22,366 nucleotides of DNA from Bolinopsis microptera (Eukaryota > Ctenophora > Tentaculata > Lobata > Bolinopsidae), in assembly GCF_026151205.1 (NCBI RefSeq), contig NW_026971888.1:1-22366 (forward strand), read 5' to 3'. Below are positions 7,448 to 22,366 of the stretch, one piece after another. The notes under the pieces were generated by a model. That model searched no databases. It was not told the origin of the DNA and was given only the letters and a program-made list of their open reading frames with translations. Made by a program: the position numbers and the translations under genes. How positions within the stretch are numbered: position 1 is the first letter of the stretch; each line of letters opens with the position of its first letter.

Positions 7448-8649
7448 AAGTTAAAACAGGGGAATTTTCTTGGGGGTAAAATACTTCCCCGGGGGCATTG
7501 GGGCCCCAAAATTTGGTTTTCCCGTAGTTTTAAAAAGGGGAAAAGGAAAAACACCCAAAAAAAAGGAAAAAAGTTCCAAAAAAAAAGCCAAAAAATAAGA
7601 TCAGGGGGGGAAAATCAAAAAAACCCCCAAAATCAAAAATAGAACAAGGGGGGGGATTTTTTTGTGGGAATGTTTTAGAATTAAGGAAAAAGGGTTTCTC
7701 AGCTTTTTAAACGGGAAAAAACTGAAAAACTCCGGGAAGTGGGGAGGAAAAATTTTAGATTTCCTACACTTTCCCGGGGGGGGCCCCGGGGGGGGTTTTT
7801 TTAAAACCAAACACTACCAAAGGAATTTTACTTGGGGGAACCCGGGGAATTTTAAAACCTTTTTCATCTCCGGGAGGGGCCTGTTTTGATTTGTGGGAAA
7901 AAAAGATTGGGGAGGAAAAACCCCGGGGGGTTACACCTTTTTAAAAAATTTTTGAGGGGTAACATAGACCTTTTTTTTTTTGTTGGGGGTTTAGGAGTTT
8001 TTTTTAAAATTTAAAACCTTTCGGGGGGAAAATTATTTTCCCGGGGGGGGGGGGAAAAAACCCCGGGGGGGGGAAAAATGTTTTGAAAATTAAATTTGGG
8101 GTTACCCCTTTTTAAAATTTAATTTTAAAAAAAATTTTTTGGTTTTTAGCTATTGATTCCGGGGTTTTCTTCCTCGCCAAAAAAAACCCTTTAAACCCCA
8201 AAAATTTTGGGCCCCCTTTTATTAAAAATTTTTTACTTTACTTAGTAAATAGTTTAATTTCTTAAAAAGGGAAATTTTTCTAATAGTAACTTAAATATTC
8301 GGGGGGAAAAATTTAGAGTTCTTAGAAATCCCCGGATTGATTTAAGGGGGGAATTGAACTGCCCCCCCCAAACTCTACCAAAAAATTTCCTTTTAAGGGG
8401 GAAAACAAGGAAAGGAAAGGGTGTGGTTTTGAAAGGGGGGCGGAGGGGGGAGTAAAACAGTATGGTTTGAATTTCAAGGGGGTCCGGGGGCTTGGTTTGG
8501 TTTCTCCATCGGGGCCCCTAAACTTTTTTTGACGACCCATTGGGGGGTTGGGGGGGCCCAGGGGGGGAGTTTAATTTTATCTCCTTTTCCCGGGTTTTTG
8601 CTCTCAAAAATTTTAAAGGGCCAAAATTAAAGGGGGGCCCGGGGGGGTT

Positions 8650-15040
<6,391 letters not shown>

Positions 15041-15116
15041 AATTTGGGGGCATAGGCTTTTGTGAATTTGGGGACATAATTGCTTTAACCCCAAATTTTT
15101 TTGTCCATTTTTCCAG

Positions 15117-18100
15117 GTATAATAAAAAGGGGGAAAAGGGGTGCTCAAAAAGGGTTTGGACAGGGAAACCCCCTGGGCTAGATGGGGTTAGGGGCACCGG
15201 GGGGTTTTTAAAGGGGTAGTACTAACTAAAAGTACCCCAAACCCCGTTTTCCCTGGGGGGAAGGGTTTTGACATCCCCCCCTTGATTCCAAAAACCAACC
15301 CCTTTTTGTTTGCGATTTTTGAACCCCTTTGTGATAGGGGAAACCCCCCCAGTTTCGAGTTTTGCCAGGGGTTTTCATCAAAAAAAGTGGAAAACCCAAC
15401 CCCAAAACAGAAAATTTAGTAAAAAAAAATGGTGACCCCACCCGGCTTAGAAAAATTTTTTGGGGTTCTGAAAACAGGGGGGGCCAAGGGTCTGTTACCC
15501 CCAAAAAAAAAAACTTCCCCCAAAAATCCTTAATTAACCGAAAGGGGTTTAAAGGGGGGAAAAAATTGACAATTTTTTCCTCCGGTTTTCCTTTTTTTAT
15601 TGGTTTACCTGGAAGGGGGCACCCTGGGGCTCGGAGAAAAAAGGGGAAAAAAAATTTTTGGGCCGGGTTCGGGGGTAAACTAGGGGGAAAGGGGGGATTG
15701 GGTGGGAAAATTCCCGCCCGGGGGTTTGGGTTTGATGAGGATAAAGGGGATAAAAAACGGGTGAACTAGGTTTTGCTCGGAGGGAAAATAACAAAGAAAA
15801 AAAAAAAAAAAGCCCTGGGGGCCCTGTTTCTCAAAAAAAGATTTAAACCCAGTGGAAAAAAAAGTTTAAAAAAACACTAGAGATGTTCGAAAATTTTTTA
15901 AGGGCCCAAACCTTTTTTTTTTTTCATTTTCCAACTTCGCTTTTTTTACTGGCCAACCGGGTTTCCCCCTTTAAAATTTTGGGGGGTTTAGGGGGGAAAC
16001 GGGTTTCTGAAAAAAAACCTTTTTTTTAAAAAAGCCCTTAAAACGGTGGGGCGTTGGGAAAAAAAGGTTTTTAAACCCCGTTTTCTTAAAAAAAACGTCG
16101 TTTTTAAATTTTTTATTTTTTAAAAAAAATCCCTTTTTTGTTCCCCCAAATTTTTCTGGGGGAGGTTAAAAGGGTTAAAAAGAGAAGGGAGGGAAATTGG
16201 GGGGCTTCATGGGGGCCCTTTCTCCCTTGGTTTTTTGGGGGGAAGGGGTATCACCCCCCAAACCCGGAACTTAAAAAAGGGGCCCGCTAAATTTTTTCCC
16301 AAAATTTTCCCAGGTTTTATTTTAAAATTTTAAAGGGAAAAATTTTCAATTTCCAGGGCTGGAAAAAGGACAATTTGGGGGGGACTCAAAATTTATTGAA
16401 AAAACCCGGGGAAGGGTTTTTTGGGGTAAGGGTTTTTTTTTTAAATTGGGAAAATTTCTATTTCCCTTATTTTTGGGGCCCCCATTTTGTAGGGACCCTG
16501 CCCCTCTGGGTTCCCAAACCCAAAAATTTAAATTTTCCCTTTTAAAATTAAATTTTTTTTTAAAGGGGGTTTGGGCTTAAAGATTTTTGGTTTTTTTCCC
16601 TTAATTTTAAAAAAGGGACCAAAATTAAAAAAACCAAATTGTTTTTTATCCATATTAACCCGGTTAAAATTTTCCCAAAGGGGGGGAAAAAGATTTTCCC
16701 GAGAAAGAGTTTTCAAAATTAGGGGGTTTTGGGCCAGGGTAAAAGAGGGGGGTGGGTTTTTCGTGGGGGGGGGTGTGAGGGGAGGGGGAAAGGAATGTTA
16801 ACTACCTGGGGGGCGGGGGGGGGGGGTCACGGGGTAGCAAAATGGGTTTTCGATTTTTTTAACCCCGTGGGTTTGGGGGGCCCAAAGTGGGAAAACGTTT
16901 TTTAGTTAGGGGAAAATCCCAGGGGATTTTATTTCGTTTTTTCAAATTAAATTTTTTTCCCGTTTTTGGGGGGGAAAAAAATTTAAACTTTTTTTCGGTA
17001 AGTGGCCCAAAAAATCCCCAAAAATTTTTTTTTTTGGGGGGTTTATGGTTCCATTACTGGGTTGGGCCCCTTTTGCTGGGGGGATGAAACCCCTTAAAAC
17101 TTTAAAACCTTTCCCAAAAAAATTTTCCCCTTACAAAGGGGAAAAGGGTTTTGTTTTGGGGGTTGGGGTCCTTTTTTCATGTTACTTTTTCCCGAAAAAA
17201 AAGGGTTTAAAAATTACTAGGGGGGAAATACAGTACTAAATTTTGTATAAAAGGGGGCCCATTTGGGGGGGGGAAGGGGGGGGAAAAATTTCTAGTATTT
17301 CTATGGAGAGGGCTATTTCGGGGAAAAATTTTTTGGGTATTCTTTTTTCAAAAAAATGTTCTTGATTTTTTCTGGTGAGGGGCCAAACTGTTAGTTATTT
17401 TTTATAGGGGGCATAGTGGCCCAAATTTTTCCCCGGGATTTTTATTAAAAGGGTCCCAAAACGGGGATTTTTTTTTGGGTGTTTGTTTTTATTTTGCCCC
17501 CATTTTTTTAAATTAAAAAAACTCTTTCAAAAAAGGGAAAAAGGGGGTATCAATTTTTCACTGGGAAACTTTTTTTTTCTGGGGCGCTTTTCAAAAGGGC
17601 CCCCAGGGCCCCGAAACCCGGGAAAGGGCCATTTGTTGGGGGGAAAACCTTTGGGGGTTAAACCAAAACAAGAAAAAAAAAAGGGACACCCCAAAAGGTT
17701 GGGGGGCCCCGGGTTTTGGGAAAGGGGTTTTTCCCCTGGGGGGGGAATTAAATTTAAAAATAAGGGGAAAATTTTAGGGGGCAGTAAAACAAAAAAATAA
17801 ACGAGGGGCCAAAAAGCTGTTTTCCCTTTCTGTAAAAAGGGGGGCTGACTTTCCCCAAAAAAACAAAAACCAAAAAAAAAAAAAATGTTTTAAAACACCC
17901 CGGGGGGGCCAAAACAATTTCATGTGTTTTCCCCCACTGGGATTAAAAAGGGTGTTCGGAAGGAGGTCTTCCCCTGCCCCTTTTTACAAAAAAACCCAAA
18001 AACAAAAAAAAAAGGAAAAAAAACAGGTTTTTCAGACAAGGGAGGGGTGGTTTTTTAGGAAGCCCTCCCAAAAAAGGAAGGGTTTCATTTTAAACAAAAC

Positions 18101-18545
18101 AGAACCCCGAACCCCCCCAAATTAAAAAAAACACCAAGGTTTATGGTGTCCTATGGCATTTAAACCCTTTTCAACCCCCATCTCCCCCCCACGAACAAAA
18201 AAACCCCCCCCAAAAGCCCCAGGAAACTAAAAATTCAAGGGTTCGGGGGGTAAATTTCTGTGGAAAAAGGGTTTTTTTCCCCGCAAGGCAAACCTTTTAA
18301 AACCCAAGGGGCCCTTTTTTCCCCCCACCCCCCCCCGGGGGGGCGGGGCCCAAACCCGGTTTTAGGGGGTTTTTGTTTGGGAAGGAAAGGTTTTTCCCAG
18401 AAGGGAAAAAAATTTTAAAAAAAAGCACATGGGGGAGGGGAAAAAAACGGGAGGGGGAAACCCTTCTCATGGGGTTTTTTACTGTGAAAGAGGGGCCCCT
18501 TTGAAGGGGTAACCCAAGAATTTTACCCCTGAAATAATTGGGAAA
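15117..18545 (+). pseudogene. Copy-2 exons 4-8 (linker, SET and zinc-finger part) in degraded calls
   Basis: This part of copy 2 can be followed by colinear anchors against 3689-6528. They are the exon 4 acceptor and GTATAATAAAAAGG (15113-15129), the exon 5 stretch with GGTATCACCCCCCAAACCCGGAACT (about 16246-16270), the exon 6 stretch ending AATCCCAG (about 16914-16922), exon 7 with ATACAGTA and TATGGAGAGGGCTATTTCG, and the last-finger AAACCCTTCTCATG (about 18468). Order and orientation are as in copy 1 and no rearrangement is evident. The protein cannot be read reliably, so whether SET and fingers are intact in copy 2 is unknown. Confidence 0.75.
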
Positions 18546-20930
18546 AAAACCCCCAAAACGATTGAAAAAAACGAAACCCCCAAAAAAACCAAAAATTTTT
18601 GGGTTTCCTACTTTTAAAAAATTTTTTTCACTAATTATTTTAACTTTTTTTTGAAAATTTTGTTTTTTTTTTTTTTAAAAAAGCCTTTTGGGTTTAAAAA
18701 ACCTTTTAAGGGGAACCCTTTTTTCCAAAAAGAAAAAAAAAATTCCTGAAAAGGGTTAAAATTTGGGGTGAAAAATTGAAGTTTTTTAAATTTTTTCCTT
18801 TTACGGGGGGCCACGTGGTTTCAGCATTGTTTCCAATTTCCCTTTAATTGGGGGGCTATTTTTGAGGGGCCCCAACCCAAAAAAAAGTGTTGTTTTTTCA
18901 AAATTGGAAAAAAGTTTAAATTTTTTCCCAAAATTCTTTAAAAATTTTTTAAATTTTTTTTTTAAAAAATTTTGCCTTTGGCCCACCTGTTTATTAAAAA
19001 TTTTTGTTTTTTTGAGGGGGGAAAATTTTTGGGGCGGTTGGGGGCGGAAAGCCAAAAAAGTTTTAAAATTTCTAAAAGGGACTACAAAAATTTGGGCCAA
19101 AATTTATAAACAAAGTTTTCCCCCGGGGCGGGAAAAAATTTTATTCTGAAAGGGGCGGGAAAGGGGGGGGGCACCCGTGGGGCCCGGGGGGGCCGGGTTT
19201 TGTTTCCCGTTTTTTGTAGGGCCCGGGATAAATTGTAAGGAATTCCAGTGGGGGCCCGTTTTTAAAAAGGCCCGGGGTGATGTTTTAAAAATTTTTAAAA
19301 AAATCTTAAAGGAAAAAAAAAATTCCCAAAAAATTTTTAAAAAAAAAATAAAAACCCCTTTTGTCACCCCTTTTAAGCATTTTTTTTTATAAAAATTTTT
19401 AAATCATTAAGGGTTTTTTTGGGAAATTTGGGTTTTTTAAAATTTGCCCGTATTAAAAGGGCTTTCAAAAAAAAGGGAAAATTTTAAAATTACTATGAAA
19501 GTTTTCCAAACATCCCCAAAAAAATAAAAAACGAAGGGGCCCAAAAAGGCCTGCTTTCCTTTCCGGGCCCCCACCTTTTGTATCGAAAAGGGGGGGCAAA
19601 CTTTTTTAATCCCATTTATGCTTTTTGGGCCATTTTTTTTTTTTAATTTCATTTTTGGCTGAACGTCCTTTAAAAAAAGCTAAGAAACCAAAAAACCCCG
19701 GGTTATTTCTGAAAAAACTTTTCCAAAAAATTTTTCAACCCTCTTCCAAATGTAAGTAAAAAACCCTTTTCTGGTTTTAAAAAAAAAAAAAACCCCTTGG
19801 GGGAATTTTTGGGTTTGAATTTCCCGGGGGGTTCCCGTGGGTTTGAAACGAATTAAATTGGGGTTTTAGGGGAAAGAAACGGAAAATTAAATTTTTGGGG
19901 CCCAAAATTTACTTTTATACATTTTAAAAAGGGATGGGGCTTTTTAATTAATTAAAAATTTTTCCCCTGAAAACTTTTTTTTCAATTTAAAAAATTGAAA
20001 ATTTTAAAATTTGAAAAAAATTGTTTTTTTCCCGATTGATTTTTTTACTTGGGCCGAATTTTAATCTTTTATTGGGGAAAAAAAAGTAAAAAATTCCCTT
20101 TTTTTACTTTTTGGGGCCATTTGGGTTTTTTTTTGGGGGGGGCAATTTGGAAAGGGGTTGATTAAAATGTTTTTTTGGGGGTTTTAAAAAAAAAAACTAA
20201 AAAGTCCGGGGGTTCTTCCCAATTTTTTTTCCCATCTTTTAAATTTTGCGGTTTTTGTATAATTTTTGGTTTTTGCCCAAATTAAAAATAAAAAATGTTT
20301 GGTCCTCTATTTTTCGTGCAGGATTTTTATTACCCAAAAAACATTTACCAATTTTTTAAAATTAAATTTTCTTAACAACCCTTGGGTTTTGGGGAAATTT
20401 AAACATGGAATTTTTATTTTTCCCCCTTTTCTCGGGGGGATTAATGGGCGGGTTAATGGGGAGTTTTTTGGGTTCATTTAAATCAGGGGGGGGGGGGCCC
20501 CATCCCCTTTTTTTTTTTTCGAGGGGCCAAATTTCCCCGAAAATCCCCAGAATTTCTCGCCGGGCAGCTAACCTTTGGGATAATGACTAGAAAAAATGCT
20601 TTTTTGCCGTTTGGAAATCCCAAAAAATTTTTTCCCCTGTTTACGGGTTGGGGGACCTTCCCTGGGGGGCCCGGGGGGGTAACCCCTTTAAATTTCTGAA
20701 ACGCGCCTTTCACTTTAAATTTTTCCTTTTTTTGGGTTTAAAAACCCTTTTTTGAAAAAAACCCCCCCCCGTTTTTTCTAACCCCTTTCCTTTCCCTTTT
20801 TAAAATCGGTTTTTAATTGGGGAAGGAAAAGAGTTTCCCCAATGGGAGGGTAGGGGTTTTAGGGTAAAAAATTTTTTCAGGGTTTTTCTGAAAAAATTTT
20901 TTTATTACGGGGGGGGTTTTTCCCTTGTTT
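18546..20930. other. Degraded flank after copy 2; no gene discernible
   Basis: Low-quality calls continue for about 2.4 kb beyond the end of the copy-2 finger exon. The first few hundred bases should be its 3' UTR, but no alignment to 6529-6949 can be made confidently by eye. The remainder is AT-rich, run-dominated sequence with no readable protein pattern. Open frames here are artefacts. Confidence 0.6.
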
Positions 20931-22366
20931 TTGTTAGAGCAAAAACCTTCTGTCCTTTTACTTGTCTGCAGTCTGCTCCGTTCAAATTCAGAAAGAAAAG
21001 AAGTTGTTATAAATTTGTTTGGTATTTCCACAGATCCGGGGAGACAGATTTGGCAGTCTGCCAAAACTGTCGGATTTATTCTTACTCTCAAAAAACTGTC
21101 TGTACTTAGCCACTCACTTTAAAATCCCGGGTTCAACTGGTTGCGCTCTCTGAGCTTTTTTTTCGATCTAGCTTCTGCTTTCAGATGGGGGCGGGGGTAA
21201 TTCCAGTTTCATGCTCACTGAATTACTGGCCTGCTGTTATTTTAATTCCTTCGAGTATGAAGAGCGGAGGCAGAGCGAGGATGTTCTCGAGTAAATGGCA
21301 TTAGGGGAATGTCAAATTACCCTCCATATATATGGGGTCTTTTTGGAATGAGGTAGTGAGGATTTGGGGGAGGTTTTTTTGTACGAGACAGAAGAACCCT
21401 CATTGAATCGCTTCATCCAGCGCCCGGCTATTTGGTCAGTGCCTCCCATCACCTGAAAAAAAACAAGTCAAAACCCTCTCCTATAAAGGGACCCAACTTT
21501 ATTAAGACATGAGGAGAATTTTCAGTCCCAATTTGTTTAAATTGATTCAGCAACTTTTTTTAACTGTGCACTGGAACGAATGTTTACACTCGAAGTTATC
21601 TGCATATTTCCAAATTTACCTTGGGGAAATTTGGCTTCCATAACGGAAAGCCAAAAGCAAAATACTAACAACAAACCATTACTGATAACATTGTATCGTA
21701 AAATCAGCCTTTAATCATCGTTCTAGAAATTCTCAGAGTAAATTTTGAAAAACAACTGGAGCACCAACAATCAGCAACCGCAACCAACAAACGTTGACAT
21801 TTGAACAGTGCATCACATGGCTTAGACTACTAGGACTTTAAAACCATGAATTAAGAACTTTAAAAAGAAATCCTGTGTGATGAGATTGAAGGTGATTACG
21901 TTAAAACTTGTTAGAAAAATAGTGTAATACGGCTGGAAGTTGCGGTTTTTTTATATTACTTTTCTGCTATTACGTTACTAGGAATATGCTTGTCTTTTCC
22001 CTTTTTGATTTAAAATTTGTTTAATTCCTTCAAATAAAAAAGTGGGAGCTGAATATAAGTACTTAAATTTCTGTGCACTGGAGTGGGAGGTTTAAATGGC
22101 ACTGCTTCGTAAGCATGGGGAATTAAAATTATTAAAATTATAAATGTTAATTAAATTAACCGTGGTCACTGTTTACGAAAATTGATTTTTGTTGTGGTTT
22201 AAGGAATTGATCTGGATTTTTTAAGATATGTTCACCATTAGGCAATTAGTAGACCAGTCGTTATGCTATTTTAAGTCATGCACAACAAAAACCCTGCATT
22301 TTTCAATCCGATATTTTACGGCCCACTGAAAATATCCATCGAATAACAAGTCAGGGTTTAAAAAAC
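20931..22366. other. Clean AT-rich non-coding DNA at the right end
   Basis: Normal base composition returns at about 20931. No long open frame or recognisable domain is present on either strand, and no similarity to the PRDM9-like unit is visible. One short minus-strand exon candidate (21312-21452) is the only coding hint. Otherwise it looks like intergenic or intronic DNA. Confidence 0.6.
21312..21452 (-). CDS. Possible minus-strand terminal exon (weak)
   Basis: Reading the minus strand, a T-rich tract ends in CAG (positions 21455-21453), a good 3' splice site. It is followed by 46 open codons with natural-looking composition, beginning VMGGTDQIAGRWMKRFNEG, and a TGA at 21314-21312. No family is recognised and no upstream exon can be shown in the window. 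It may be the end of a gene lying to the right, or a chance open stretch. Confidence 0.2.
   Translation of the reverse strand: MMGGTDQIAGRWMKRFNEGSSVSYKKTSPKSSLPHSKKTPYIWRVI

Noticed and set aside
20925-21122. 65-residue plus and 92-residue minus frames at the right edge of the low-quality block
   Set aside because: They partly lie in corrupted calls and show no domain, splice or compositional support.
21325-21336. CCATATATATGG palindrome as a CArG-type regulatory site
   Set aside because: The A/T core is eight bases instead of six, and such AT palindromes are common by chance in AT-rich DNA.

Overview
The window looks like nuclear DNA of an invertebrate animal. Coding exons are interrupted by short GT-AG introns of 107-283 bp, the clean non-coding DNA is AT-rich, and the central gene encodes a metazoan PRDM-type SET/zinc-finger protein. 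The species cannot be fixed from the sequence. No bacterial, organellar, CRISPR, tRNA or rRNA features were recognised.

Layout. (1) 1-779: AT-rich non-coding DNA with one short direct repeat. (2) 780-1611: the last two exons of an unrecognised gene ('gene A'), ending in a coding minisatellite of 17-residue (51-bp) units. (3) 2235-6528: an eight-exon, plus-strand PRDM9-like gene. All seven introns join in phase. It encodes the C-terminal half of a KRAB-type A box, a long acidic and basic linker, a weak SSXRD-like stretch, a CCCH zinc knuckle, a PR/SET domain with all three expected active-site tyrosines, and a run of C2H2 zinc fingers. An in-frame TAA directly followed by ATG (3088-3093) interrupts the reading frame inside exon 2. 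(4) From about 6950: a direct tandem second copy of the same gene. Its first exon and first intron are clean sequence and carry a 7-bp insertion that creates a stop codon. (5) About 7448-20930: base-call quality collapses. The sequence becomes runs of repeated bases, as in unpolished or poorly resolved sequencing. Enough of the pattern survives to follow copy-2 exons 2-8 in order up to about 18545. The intron between copy-2 exons 3 and 4 carries about 6.4 kb with no counterpart in copy 1, and this ends in a 171-base C tract. (6) About 20931-22366: clean AT-rich DNA with no convincing gene.

Function. By homology, the PRDM9-like protein would be a nuclear histone H3 lysine methyltransferase tethered to DNA by its zinc fingers. 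In vertebrates PRDM9 marks meiotic recombination hotspots with H3K4me3 and H3K36me3. Here the fingers are all different from one another, unlike the near-identical tandem fingers of fast-evolving vertebrate PRDM9. A hotspot role is therefore an open question.

Caution. Nearly every open frame between about 7450 and 20930 is an artefact of base-call degradation and should not be annotated as a gene. I see no evidence for an unprecedented biological system. The points most worth checking are the intact KRAB/SET/finger architecture, the TAA-ATG junction, the tandem duplicate with its exon-1 lesion, and the intronic insertion.
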